A stretch of DNA of 38,694 bases. Source: Betaproteobacteria bacterium. GTDB taxonomy: Bacteria; Pseudomonadota; Gammaproteobacteria; Burkholderiales; SG8-41. A program made the position numbers and the translations under genes. This document shows positions 23,136 through 31,467 of the stretch, one piece after another. The stretch is from the NCBI GenBank assembly GCA_023266235.1, contig JAHFRL010000031.1, positions 1-38,694 of the forward strand, given 5' to 3'. The first letter of the stretch is position 1. The number at the start of each line of letters is the position of its first letter. Under the pieces are notes generated by a model that saw nothing but the letters and a program-made list of their open reading frames with translations, was not told where the DNA came from and ran no database searches.

Positions 23136-23660
23136 ATGCAAGACGTTTACCAAAAAGCCAAGCGCATCCGGCTCGTGATTTTTGATGTCGACGGCGTGCT
23201 GACCGACGGCTCGCTCTACCTCACCGACGACGGCGAGGAAATCAAGGCCTTCAATTCGCGCGACGGTCACGGCATGAAAATGCTGCACGACAGCGGCGTC
23301 GAGCTGGCCATCATCACCGGCCGCGCCTCGCGCTGCGTCGAATTGCGGGCGAAAAACCTCGGCGTCGAACTGCTGTTTCAGGGCGTAGCCGACAAAGCGA
23401 GAACGTTTGCCGAGCTGCTCGCATTGCGCCGGCTTGACGCCGTCGCCACCGCCTACATGGGCGACGATGTAGTCGACCTGCCGGTGCTGCGCCGCTGCGG
23501 GCTCGCGCTGACGGTGCCGGCTGCGCCGCATGCGGTAAAGCAGCACGCCGACTATGTGACGCGCGCGCCGGGCGGCCGCGGCGCGGCGCGCGAGGTGTGT
23601 GAATTGATCATGCACGCCCAAGGCACGCTCGAGCGCCAACTCGCGGCTCATCTCAAATGA
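23136..23660 (+). CDS. kdsC: Kdo-8-phosphate phosphatase
   Basis: 174 residues, a cap-less HAD phosphatase that releases phosphate from Kdo-8-phosphate. Motif I DVDGVLTDG (catalytic Asp near 17 and 19), motif II IITGRAS, Lys near 74-85, and motif IV YMGDDVVDLPVL with the Mg-binding Asp pair. ATG 23136 is used; TTG 23118 in the same frame would translate the heptad repeat. No Shine-Dalgarno sequence is visible before this ATG. The stop overlaps lptC (ATGATG). Confidence 0.94.
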   Translation: MQDVYQKAKRIRLVIFDVDGVLTDGSLYLTDDGEEIKAFNSRDGHGMKMLHDSGVELAIITGRASRCVELRAKNLGVELLFQGVADKARTFAELLALRRLDAVATAYMGDDVVDLPVLRRCGLALTVPAAPHAVKQHADYVTRAPGGRGAAREVCELIMHAQGTLERQLAAHLK

Positions 23661-24238
23661 TGCAGCGGTTGACCGCGTGGTTTCCGGTCGTGCTGCTCGC
23701 CGCGGTGGCGGCAGTGACGGTGTGGCTCGATCGCCAGGTGCAGCCACCCGAGCGCGCGAGCGACGGCAAGGCGCGCCATGATCCCGATTATATCGTGGAC
23801 AACTTTTCCGCCACCCGAATCGGGACGGACGGATTGGCGCGCTACACACTGAGCGCGCACCGCATGGTGCACTATCCCGATGATGATACGACTCACCTCG
23901 ACGCGCCAAGACTCATGAGTTTTGGCAACGCCGGAACCACCGTCACGGCGACGTCGAAAACCGCGCTGCTCTCGAGCAATGGCGAGAACGCCTATCTGAC
24001 AGACGATGTACGCCTGGTGCGCTCTGCCTATGCCGACAAAAGCGAGTTGACGATGCAGACTTCGTGGCTGCATATCATTCCCAATGACAACATCGCCAAG
24101 ACCGACCGGCCCGTGAAAATATACGATGCGAATACACTAATTACATCGGTTGGCTTAGAATTCAACAATGAGACCCGGGTGCTGAAGCTGCTATCCAATG
24201 TGCGAGGAACGTATGAGAAGTCCAAGCCGGTGCGTTGA
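23657..24238 (+). CDS. lptC: LPS export protein LptC
   Basis: 193 residues: one N-terminal membrane helix (about 7-24) and a periplasmic beta-jellyroll (PDYIVDNFSATRIGTDGLARYTLSAHRMVHYPDDD onward, residues about 43-78 being the recognisable entry strand region). LptC couples the LptB2FG motor to LptA in moving LPS across the periplasm. Overlaps kdsC by 4 bases and extends past the lptA start by 26 bases. The 3' third (about 24060-24200) is slightly AT-rich. Size is normal for the family. Confidence 0.92.
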   Translation: MMQRLTAWFPVVLLAAVAAVTVWLDRQVQPPERASDGKARHDPDYIVDNFSATRIGTDGLARYTLSAHRMVHYPDDDTTHLDAPRLMSFGNAGTTVTATSKTALLSSNGENAYLTDDVRLVRSAYADKSELTMQTSWLHIIPNDNIAKTDRPVKIYDANTLITSVGLEFNNETRVLKLLSNVRGTYEKSKPVR

Positions 24239-24860
24239 GCGCGTCAGGTCTGCGCCGCGCCTGCGCACCATCGCGTGTGGCGCATTGCTGGCGTTGAGTT
24301 TGGTGCCGGCCGCGCACGCCGAGCGCGCGGACCGCGACAAACCGGTCAACCTCGAGGCCGACCGGGTGACGGTGGATGACGCCAAGCAAACCGCGACTTT
24401 CGAGGGCAACGTGGTGTTGACGCAAGGCACGCTGATGATCCGCGGCGACAGAATGGTGGTGCGGCAGGATGCCGACGGCTTCAAAAATGGCGTGGCCTAC
24501 GGCAATCTCGCGAATTTCCGCCAGAAGCGCGAAGGCTATGACGAATACATCGAAGGCTACGCCGAGCGCATCGAATACGACAGCAAAGCGGACAAACTGC
24601 AGATGTTCAACCGCGCCTACCTCAAAAAAACCAATGACGACGTGCGCGGCAACTACATTTCCTACGATGCAACTACCGAGTTTTTCCGGGTCGTCGGCGG
24701 CGGCAAAGAGGCCGCGACACCCAGCAATCCGGAAGGTCGCGTGCGCGCGGTGATTCAGCCGAAAAGCAAAGACAAACCGGCTGCCGCGCCCCCACTGACG
24801 CTGAAACCCGCTGCCGACGTAACCAACCCGCGCGAAACCCCTGCTGGCGCTCCGCGTTGA
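24213..24860 (+). CDS. lptA: LPS periplasmic bridge protein LptA
   Basis: 215 residues with a Sec signal peptide (cleavage about AHA|ERAD) and the OstA/LptA jellyroll (PVNLEADRVTVDDAKQTATF, FEGNVVLTQGTLMIRGDRM). It forms the periplasmic bridge between LptC and LptD. ATG 24213 is supported by GAGGAA 6-10 bases upstream, inside the end of lptC; a GTG at 24198 is less likely. The C-terminal 40 residues are Pro/Lys/Ala-rich and probably disordered. Confidence 0.93.
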   Translation: MRSPSRCVERVRSAPRLRTIACGALLALSLVPAAHAERADRDKPVNLEADRVTVDDAKQTATFEGNVVLTQGTLMIRGDRMVVRQDADGFKNGVAYGNLANFRQKREGYDEYIEGYAERIEYDSKADKLQMFNRAYLKKTNDDVRGNYISYDATTEFFRVVGGGKEAATPSNPEGRVRAVIQPKSKDKPAAAPPLTLKPAADVTNPRETPAGAPR

Positions 24861-24933
24861 GCGCTGAACGACAGCATGCCCGCCGCGCGCGGCGAACCCC
24901 GTCTGCGCGCCGGCGGCACCACGGGCTGCAAGC

Positions 24934-25656
24934 ATGAGCGAACTCAAGGCCGAACAACTCAAGAAGCGCTACAAATCGCGGGTCGTCGTGAAGGACGTGT
25001 CGATCGAGGTGCGCAGCGGCGAGGTGATCGGCCTGCTCGGCCCGAACGGCGCCGGCAAAACCACCTGCTTTTACATGATGGTCGGCCTGGTGCCGCTCGA
25101 CGGCGGCGAGATCTACCTCGACGCCAAACGGCTCACCCATATGCCGATCCACCGTCGCGCCCAGCTGGGACTTTCCTACCTGCCGCAGGAGGCCTCGATT
25201 TTCCGCCGTCTGACGGTGGCCGAAAACGTGCGCGCGGTCCTCGAACTGCAAAACGACGATTCGTCACAGATCGCGAGCAAGCTCGACGATCTGCTGCAAG
25301 AGCTGCATATCAGCCATCTGCGCGATAATCCGGCGATCAGCCTGTCCGGCGGCGAGCGGCGGCGCGTCGAGATTGCGCGCGCACTCGCCTCCCAGCCGCG
25401 CTTTATCCTGCTCGATGAACCATTTACCGGGGTCGACCCGATCGCTGTCCTCGACATCCAGAAAATCATCCGCTTCCTCAAGGAGCGCGATATCGGCGTG
25501 CTGATCACCGACCACAATGTGCGCGAGACGCTCGGCATCTGCGATCGCGCCTATATCATCAATGACGGCAGCGTGCTCGCCTACGGCAAACCCGACGAAA
25601 TCGTTTATAATGACAGCGTGAGAAAAGTCTATCTTGGAGAGCATTTCCGCCTGTAA
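24934..25656 (+). CDS. lptB: LPS export ABC ATPase LptB
   Basis: 240 residues. Walker [14 protein letters not shown] (about 36-48), Q-loop [14 protein letters not shown], signature [15 protein letters not shown], Walker [15 protein letters not shown], switch His in [10 protein letters not shown]. The HNVRETL tail and [10 protein letters not shown] are diagnostic of LptB. It drives LPS extraction with LptFG, which are encoded elsewhere. A 73-base gap separates it from lptA; rpoN follows 87 bases later, the usual proteobacterial arrangement. Confidence 0.96.
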   Translation: MSELKAEQLKKRYKSRVVVKDVSIEVRSGEVIGLLGPNGAGKTTCFYMMVGLVPLDGGEIYLDAKRLTHMPIHRRAQLGLSYLPQEASIFRRLTVAENVRAVLELQNDDSSQIASKLDDLLQELHISHLRDNPAISLSGGERRRVEIARALASQPRFILLDEPFTGVDPIAVLDIQKIIRFLKERDIGVLITDHNVRETLGICDRAYIINDGSVLAYGKPDEIVYNDSVRKVYLGEHFRL

Positions 25657-25743
25657 GCGATGGGACTGAGGGTGCCAGCCTGCCCGCCGCGCCCAGACAC
25701 TCCGCAGCCAAGCGGCGCTCGCAGCCAGCCTCCTTTCCGGATC

Positions 25744-27204
25744 ATGAAGCATTCGCTCCAGCTCAGGCTGTCCCAGCATCTGACGCTTACTCCGCAACTG
25801 CAGCAGTCGATCCGGCTGTTGCAGCTGTCGACGCTGGAACTCAACCAGGAAATCGAGAAATTTCTGCTGGACAATCCGTTGCTCGAACGTGAAGACGGCG
25901 TCCGCGAAGAACCGATCAACCCTCCGCCGCAAGCGGGCAGCACTACGGAATTTACCCCCACCCCCACGTCGGGCAGCAGCACCGAATCGGCGACCAACGG
26001 CGCCGATTCCCGCAGTACTGATTCCGGCGACGGCAACAATTTCGACGAAGCCTTCAGTTACAGTTCTGGCGCCGCGCACGACGACAACGATGAAGCCGAG
26101 TACCCGCAGCTTGCTGCGGAAGCACAAACGCTGCGCGAGCATCTGATTTCGCAACTATCGTTGACCCAGCTTTCCGAGCGCGACCAGCGGCTTGTCACGC
26201 TGCTGATCGACTCGCTCGACGATGACGGTTATCTGCATCAAGACCTCGGCGAGCTGGCCGGCATTCTGCCACCGGAACTCGAAATCGAAATCGAGGATCT
26301 GCACGTAGCGCTCAAGCACCTGCAGAATCTCGATCCACCGGGCGTCGGCGCTCGCAATCTCGGCGAGTGCCTGGGTCTGCAGCTTGACGCGCTGCCGGGT
26401 TCCACGCCATACCGCGCACAGGCGCTCGACGTCGTCAGGCACCATCTCGATGTGCTTGCCGCGCGCGATTTCGTCAAACTCAAGAAACTGTTGCGTTGCG
26501 AGGACGCAGTCCTGCGCGGCGTCAAGAACCTGATCACCGGGCTCAACCCGCGCCCCGCCGGCAGCTACTCGTCGGGTGATACGCGCTACATCGTGCCGGA
26601 TGTGATTCTGAAGAAAATCAAAGGTGTCTGGCTCGCCGCGCTCAATCCCGACGCGATGCCGCGGCTGCGCATCAATCGCCTGTATGCCGACATCCTCCAG
26701 CGCAACCGCGACGCCGGGCACCAGCAGCTCGCCAGCCAGCTGCAGGAAGCGCGCTGGCTGATCAAGAACGTGCAGCAGCGCTTCGATACCATCCTGCGCG
26801 TGTCGCAGGCGATCGTCGATCGCCAGCGCCACTTTTTCGAGCACGGGGAGGTCGCCATGCGGCCCCTGGTGCTGCGCGAGATCGCCGAAACGCTGGATCT
26901 GCACGAGTCGACCGTGTCCCGCGTGACGACGCAGAAATTCATGTTCACCCCGCGCGGCATTTTCGAGCTCAAGTATTTCTTCGGCAGCCACGTCACGACC
27001 GAAACCGGCGGCGCCGCTTCGAGCACCGCGATCCGCGCGCTGATCAAGCAGCTGGTGAGCGCCGAGAACGCGAGGAAACCGCTGTCCGACAGCCAGATTT
27101 CCGAGATTCTCGGCCAGCAAGGCATTGTTGTCGCACGCCGCACGGTCGCGAAATACCGGGAATCGATGCAGATCCTGCCGGTCAATTTACGAAAATCGAT
27201 CTGA
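25744..27204 (+). CDS. rpoN: RNA polymerase sigma-54 factor
   Basis: 486 residues. Region I starts MKHSLQLRLSQHLTLTPQLQQSIRLLQLS (activator-interacting, Gln/Leu-rich; landmark residues 1-29). An acidic, Ser/Thr-rich region II follows (about 55-120), then the core-binding region, a helix-turn-helix (LREIAETLDLHESTVSRVT) and the RpoN box ARRTVAKYRE (about 464-473) that reads the -24 element. ATG 25744 fits the conserved start; an upstream in-frame extension is Pro-rich noise. It makes sigma-54 promoters such as the candidate at 19075 usable, with activators like the one at 1417. Confidence 0.97.
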   Translation: MKHSLQLRLSQHLTLTPQLQQSIRLLQLSTLELNQEIEKFLLDNPLLEREDGVREEPINPPPQAGSTTEFTPTPTSGSSTESATNGADSRSTDSGDGNNFDEAFSYSSGAAHDDNDEAEYPQLAAEAQTLREHLISQLSLTQLSERDQRLVTLLIDSLDDDGYLHQDLGELAGILPPELEIEIEDLHVALKHLQNLDPPGVGARNLGECLGLQLDALPGSTPYRAQALDVVRHHLDVLAARDFVKLKKLLRCEDAVLRGVKNLITGLNPRPAGSYSSGDTRYIVPDVILKKIKGVWLAALNPDAMPRLRINRLYADILQRNRDAGHQQLASQLQEARWLIKNVQQRFDTILRVSQAIVDRQRHFFEHGEVAMRPLVLREIAETLDLHESTVSRVTTQKFMFTPRGIFELKYFFGSHVTTETGGAASSTAIRALIKQLVSAENARKPLSDSQISEILGQQGIVVARRTVAKYRESMQILPVNLRKSI

Positions 27205-27274
27205 TTCCATGGCAGCGGCCGAGTCCACGTTCACCGCGTTCCGGCGCATACGGCAAACAACCGAGGAGTCAACC

Positions 27275-27577
27275 ATGAACCTTCACCTCAGCGGCCATCA
27301 TCTCGAAATCACTCTCGCGATGCGTGACTACATCACCAGCAAGCTCGGCCGCATTGCGCGACATTTTGAGCACGTTATCGATGTCAGCGTCATACTCTCG
27401 GTGGAAAAGCTGCAGCAGAAAATTGAGGCCAATGTTCACTTGAGCGGCAAGGACATTTTTGTCGAAAGTCGCGGCTCCGACATGTATGCCGCGATTGACA
27501 CCCTGGTCGACAAGCTCGACCGCCAGATCTTGAAGCATAAAGAGAAACATTTCGAATATCGCGGCAGTCGCGATTGA
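27275..27577 (+). CDS. hpf: ribosome hibernation promoting factor (short HPF)
   Basis: 100 residues, S30AE family: MNLHLSGHHLEITLAMRDYI at the start and a basic C-terminal helix (DKLDRQILKHKEKH). It binds the 30S decoding region in stationary phase; short forms favour 100S dimers together with RMF. Strong ribosome-binding site GAGGAG at 27263-27268. Position between rpoN and ptsN is the standard order. Confidence 0.95.
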   Translation: MNLHLSGHHLEITLAMRDYITSKLGRIARHFEHVIDVSVILSVEKLQQKIEANVHLSGKDIFVESRGSDMYAAIDTLVDKLDRQILKHKEKHFEYRGSRD

Positions 27578-27646
27578 CGGCACTCCCGGCACGTGCCATC
27601 GTGACGCCAGGGCGTTCGCGCGGCGCCTTTAATACCTGAATCCAAC

Positions 27647-28132
27647 ATGAATCTGATAGCCAAATTGCTGCCTGTACAGAACGTGTTGCCCGATCTCGAC
27701 GTCAGCAGCAAGAAACGCGTGTTCGAGCACGCCGGTTTGCTGTTCGAGAATCATCACGATATCGCACGCAGCCAGGTCTTCGATAGTCTGTTCGCGCGCG
27801 AAAAGCTCGGCTCGACCGGCCTTGGCCAGGGCATTGCGATTCCGCACGGCCGCATCAAGGGCCTGCGTGACGCGGTCGGCGCGATGATCAGGATGCACGA
27901 GCCGATCCCGTTTGACGCCCCTGACGGCCAGCCGGTCAATCTGATATTCGTGCTGCTGGTGCCCGAGCGCGCGACCGATCTGCACCTCCAGATTTTGAGC
28001 GAGCTGGCGCAATTATTCAGCGACAAGGCATTCCGCGACCAGCTGCTCGCCGCGACCTCCGCCGACGCGATGCACAGGCTAATCGCTGAATGGCAACCGC
28101 ATGCCGCGAATCAGCGTAGCGCAGCTGTTTGA
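27647..28132 (+). CDS. ptsN: nitrogen PTS EIIA protein
   Basis: 161 residues, PTS EIIA type 2. Phosphoacceptor His67 lies in GIAIPHGRI, and LIFVLLVPERATDLHLQIL is typical of PtsN. It acts as a regulatory phosphoprotein (K+ transport, nitrogen and sigma-54 networks) rather than in sugar uptake. The 3' end overlaps hprK by 32 bases, supporting coupled translation. NPr and EI-Ntr are not in this window. Confidence 0.94.
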   Translation: MNLIAKLLPVQNVLPDLDVSSKKRVFEHAGLLFENHHDIARSQVFDSLFAREKLGSTGLGQGIAIPHGRIKGLRDAVGAMIRMHEPIPFDAPDGQPVNLIFVLLVPERATDLHLQILSELAQLFSDKAFRDQLLAATSADAMHRLIAEWQPHAANQRSAAV

Positions 28133-29048
28133 GGACAACCGCGACAAACTGCGCCTCGAGTGGATCGCGGGGCGCGATGGCGGCGCGAAGGAACTCGACA
28201 GCGGCAATCTCAAGGATTCGCAGGAAGGATTGATCGGGCACCTGAACTTCATCCACCCCAACTGGATACAGGTGCTCGCCCGCCCGGAAATCAACCATCT
28301 CAACGCGCTCGACCCGGTGGCGCGCCAGCAGACGCTGCACCGGCTTGCAGTCTCGGAGCTCGCGTGCATGATCGTCGCCAGCGGTGAGAGCGCACCCCAG
28401 CATCTGCAGGCGCTTGCCGATACCTTGCATACAGCGCTGTTCGGCACGCCGCTCGACAGCATCGAGCTGATGTGGATGCTGCGTCCTTATTTAGCGCGCG
28501 CGCTGGCGGAATCGACCACCATGCACGGCGTCTTCCTCGATGTGCTCGGCATGGGTGTGATGATCACCGGCGACAGCGGCGTCGGCAAAAGCGAACTCGC
28601 GCTGGAGCTGGTCAGCCGCGGCAGCGGGCTCATCGCCGACGACGTGATCGAGCTCTACCGCATCGCGCCCGAGACGCTCGAAGGCCATTGCCCGCTGCTG
28701 CTGCGCGACTTTCTCGAAGTGCGCGGCCTCGGCGTGCTGAACATCCGCACCATTTTCGGCGAAGCGGCGCTGCGGCCGCGCAAGAACCTGAAACTGATCG
28801 TGCACCTCGAAAAGCCGGGCGGCCCCGACCTCCAGTATGGCGAGCGGCTGCCCCTCAAGCCTGGTTTCCAGGAAATCATGGGCGTCAGGGTGAGCAAGGT
28901 CACGATCCCGGTCGCCGCCGGCCGCAATCTGGCCGTGCTGGTCGAAGCCGCCGTGCGCAATTACGTGCTGCAATTGCGCGGTATCGACAGCACGCATGAT
29001 TTCATCGCGCGCCAGTCGCAGCAGTTGAACGGCGGGAAAGGGAAATAG
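28101..29048 (+). CDS. hprK: HPr kinase/phosphorylase
   Basis: 315 residues. N-terminal domain (about 1-130), then the catalytic part with MHGVFLDVLG (His142), Walker A GDSGVGKS (157-164), the HPrK signature EVRGLGVLNIRTIFG and the C-terminal LKPGFQEIMGVRVSKVTIPV. It phosphorylates and dephosphorylates an HPr-like protein on serine. ATG 28101 lies inside ptsN; a GTG five codons later is an alternative. The last residues (NGGKGK) and the stop codon are encoded by the beginning of a heptad repeat element. Confidence 0.94.
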   Translation: MPRISVAQLFEDNRDKLRLEWIAGRDGGAKELDSGNLKDSQEGLIGHLNFIHPNWIQVLARPEINHLNALDPVARQQTLHRLAVSELACMIVASGESAPQHLQALADTLHTALFGTPLDSIELMWMLRPYLARALAESTTMHGVFLDVLGMGVMITGDSGVGKSELALELVSRGSGLIADDVIELYRIAPETLEGHCPLLLRDFLEVRGLGVLNIRTIFGEAALRPRKNLKLIVHLEKPGGPDLQYGERLPLKPGFQEIMGVRVSKVTIPVAAGRNLAVLVEAAVRNYVLQLRGIDSTHDFIARQSQQLNGGKGK

Positions 29049-29108
29049 CGTGACCCATCCGTGTACGTTCTGACAGCGACCAGTTGCCATTTACTATTTC
29101 CCATTCAC
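29032..29108. repeat. heptad-unit inverted repeat between hprK and rapZ
   Basis: GGGAAATAG at 29040-29048 includes the hprK stop codon and is exactly complementary to CTATTTCCC at 29095-29103. The right arm is a run of 7-base units: CCAGTTG, CCATTTA, CTATTTC, CCATTCA. It ends about 6-10 bases before the rapZ ATG, which has no Shine-Dalgarno sequence. Shorter than the other copies. Confidence 0.5.
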
Positions 29109-29113
29109 CCAAC

Positions 29114-29959
29114 ATGCAGCTCATCATCATTACCGGCCTGTCGGGATCGGGCAAAAGCGTGGCGCTCAAGGCGCTCGAGGACGGCGCCTATTACACCGCC
29201 GACAACCTGCCGGCCAAGCTGCTGCCCGAGATGGTCGATTTCCTGCAGAGCGCCGGCTATACCCGCGGCGCGGTCAGCATCGATGCGCGCAGCGGCGATA
29301 CGCTCGACCTGCTGCCGCGGCAGGTCAACGATTTGAAAGCGCGCGGCATCGACGTGCGCGTGTTGTTCCTGGATGCCAAGACCGACACCGTGCTCAAGCG
29401 GTTTTCCGAAACGCGCCGGCGTCACCCGTTAAGCAATGGTGACTTGACCGTCGCCGAATGCATTGCGCGCGAGCGCGAAATGCTGGCTGACATCGGCAGC
29501 CTGTCGCACCATATCGACACCAGCGATCTGAATCCCAATGCGCTGCGCGCGTGGATCAAGGATTTCGTCGAGTTCGACCAGTCCGGAATGACCCTGCTGT
29601 TCCAGTCGTTCGGCTTCAAGCATGGCATCCCGCTCGACGCCGACCTGGTGTTCGACGTGCGCTGCCTGCCCAATCCGTTCTACGATCCGCGGCTGCGGCC
29701 GCTGACCGGCAAGGACCAGGCGGTGATCGACTTTCTTGAGGCCGACAGCAACGTGAAACGCATGCACGACGACATTCGCAGCTTTGTCGAAAACTGGCTG
29801 CCCTGCTTTGTCGCCGACAACCGCAGTTACGTCACGATCGCCATCGGCTGCACCGGCGGCGAGCACCGCTCGGTGTATTTCGTCGAGGCCCTGGCGCGCT
29901 ATTTCAGCCCGGGCCGGCGGGTGCTGGTGCGGCACCGCGAACTCGCCGGCGGCGAGTAA
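29114..29959 (+). CDS. rapZ: RNase adapter protein RapZ
   Basis: 281 residues. Walker A GLSGSGKS (8-15), a Walker B-like [15 protein letters not shown], and the C-terminal [14 protein letters not shown]. In enterobacteria RapZ binds small RNAs that control GlmS and so links to cell-envelope precursor supply; that exact role is not proven for Betaproteobacteria. ATG 29114 is chosen; an upstream TTG would translate the repeat arm. The stop codon lies within the first unit of the next heptad element. Placement after hprK is standard. Confidence 0.94.
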   Translation: MQLIIITGLSGSGKSVALKALEDGAYYTADNLPAKLLPEMVDFLQSAGYTRGAVSIDARSGDTLDLLPRQVNDLKARGIDVRVLFLDAKTDTVLKRFSETRRRHPLSNGDLTVAECIAREREMLADIGSLSHHIDTSDLNPNALRAWIKDFVEFDQSGMTLLFQSFGFKHGIPLDADLVFDVRCLPNPFYDPRLRPLTGKDQAVIDFLEADSNVKRMHDDIRSFVENWLPCFVADNRSYVTIAIGCTGGEHRSVYFVEALARYFSPGRRVLVRHRELAGGE

Positions 29960-30054
29960 GCGGTAAGCGAACGCTGAAACTTATCCGCTCAGCGGTCAGC
30001 GGAAAACACCCCCAGCGACCCTGCCGAGACCGCTCACCGCTCACCGCTTACGCG
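29957..30054. repeat. heptad-unit inverted repeat between rapZ and the Lon-N gene
   Basis: The rapZ stop TAA (29957-29959) falls inside the unit GTAAGCG, which is repeated at once (29956-29969). The right arm is CGCTCAC, CGCTCAC, CGCTTAC (30031-30051), the exact reverse complements GTGAGCG, GTGAGCG, GTAAGCG. CGCTCAGCGGTCAGCG between them is a further palindrome-like part. It is the most regular of the six elements and ends just before the AGGA of the next gene. Confidence 0.75.
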
Positions 30055-30071
30055 ACAGCAGGATGTTAAAC

Positions 30072-30656
30072 GTGACTACCCACGATACCTTCATCTTCCC
30101 GCTCAATACCGTGCTGTTCCCCGGCGGCGTGCTGCCGCTCAAGGTCTTCGAGCAGCGCTACCTCGAGATGGCCAAGGTCTGCATCAGCGGCAATCGCCCG
30201 TTCGGCGTGTGCCTGATCAGGGAAGGCCAGGAAGTCGGCACGCCCGCGGTGCCGGAGGAAATCGGCTGTCTTGCGCGCATCACGCAATGGGACATGCCGC
30301 AGCTCGGCGTGTTTCACCTGCTCACCGAAGGCACGCAGCGCTTTCGCATCGCGCACTCGAACGTTGGGAAAAACGGGCTGATCTCGGCGACCATAGAAAT
30401 TCTGCCCGGCGAGCATGCAGTCGCGCCGCGGGATACGCTATGCGGCGAAGTCCTGAAAGCGATCATCGAGAAAATCGGCGCCGGGCACTTCCCGGCGCCG
30501 CACCGCTTCGACGATGCGGCGTGGATCGGCTATCGCTTGAGCGAGGTGCTGCCGATCAGCCTCGACACCAAGCAGCAGCTGCTGCAGATGGCCGACCCGC
30601 AGGCGCGGCTGACCCGGCTGAACCAGATCCTTTCCCAGCAGGGCCTGCGTTCCTAA
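30072..30656 (+). CDS. Lon N-terminal (LON substrate-binding) domain protein
   Basis: About 194 residues, a stand-alone LON domain: TFIFPLNTVLFPGGVLPLKVFEQRYLEM (landmark residues about 5-32), EEIGCLARIT, LTEGTQRFRI. No ATPase or protease part is present. Such small proteins are common beside rapZ or folate genes; the function is not well defined. GTG 30072 is preferred because AGGA lies 9 bases upstream; ATG 30063 in the same frame would leave no spacing to that site. Its stop overlaps the stop of the convergent gene by 4 bases. Confidence 0.85.
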   Translation: MTTHDTFIFPLNTVLFPGGVLPLKVFEQRYLEMAKVCISGNRPFGVCLIREGQEVGTPAVPEEIGCLARITQWDMPQLGVFHLLTEGTQRFRIAHSNVGKNGLISATIEILPGEHAVAPRDTLCGEVLKAIIEKIGAGHFPAPHRFDDAAWIGYRLSEVLPISLDTKQQLLQMADPQARLTRLNQILSQQGLRS

Positions 30657-31414
30657 CTTTTCTTGTCCCCGGTTTCGCCAAAATAGCCGGGAAATTCCCC
30701 TGCATAGCACGGTGGCGAACTGTAACCGCTGGCGGCTGTCGCCGGCCGGCGCGGTAGGCCGCGTTCGCCGCACAGGCGTTGCGCGCGCACCCGGCACTGC
30801 TCGGCGCTGATGCGCACCAGGCGCGCGTCAACAACGGCATGGACGCCGGATTCGGTCACCACGAAATCCATCGCGATGTCGTGCGGCTGCGGCTGTATCG
30901 TCGGCAGCCGCGCGAGCTCGAAGCCGACACCGATCGCAAGCGGTCGCGGCGCGGTCGCGGCGAGCGTGCAGTCGAAATATCCGCCGCCATAACCCAAGCG
31001 GTAGCCTTGCTCGTCGAAGCCGTTCATCGGCACGATGGCCGCATCCGGCACCACAATTTCGGTGCCGTCAGGCACCGGGATGCCGTAGACACCGGGCCTC
31101 ATCGGGGCACCCGGCCACCATTTGCGGAACTGCAGCGGGCGTGCCTTCGCCACCACTTCCGGCAACGCCGCGGTAGCGCCGCGCTGGCGAAAATTCCGGA
31201 TCGCGAAGCGCGCGTCGAACTCGCCTTTGAACGGCCAGCAAAAGCCGATCGTCATGCCGGCCAGCAATGGGAACCCGGATTCAAGCAGCTCGCTGATCGC
31301 CGCATTCCACCGCTGCCGCTGGTCTCGCGAAGCGGCGGCACGCTGTGCAATCAACCTTGCGCGTTGCTGTGTGCGCCAGGCCTTGATCTGCGGCCAGGCT
31401 TCGGTTGCGCTCAT
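30653..31414 (-). CDS. 5-formyltetrahydrofolate cyclo-ligase with C-terminal extension
   Basis: 253 residues. It converts 5-formyl-THF to 5,10-methenyl-THF using ATP. Motifs: RWNAAISELLESG region, FCWPFKGEFDAR, and the signature GYRLGYGGGYFDCTL (about 137-151) with IGVGFE after it. The family usually ends near residue 195; here about 59 more residues follow, basic at first and ending in SSPPCYAGEFPGYFGE. The tail function is unknown. The stop shares the bases CTAA (30653-30656) with the stop of the Lon-N gene. Confidence 0.9.
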   Translation of the reverse strand: MSATEAWPQIKAWRTQQRARLIAQRAAASRDQRQRWNAAISELLESGFPLLAGMTIGFCWPFKGEFDARFAIRNFRQRGATAALPEVVAKARPLQFRKWWPGAPMRPGVYGIPVPDGTEIVVPDAAIVPMNGFDEQGYRLGYGGGYFDCTLAATAPRPLAIGVGFELARLPTIQPQPHDIAMDFVVTESGVHAVVDARLVRISAEQCRVRAQRLCGERGLPRRPATAASGYSSPPCYAGEFPGYFGETGDKKS

Positions 31415-31467
31415 TCTCGATTCCCGTCAATGGCAGCCGGCATAAGACGGCTTTATACTAAGCGTGT

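Noticed and set aside
27588-27597. GGCACGTGCC perfect palindrome between hpf and ptsN
   Set aside because: Short, GC-rich, no second copy seen; expected by chance in such DNA.
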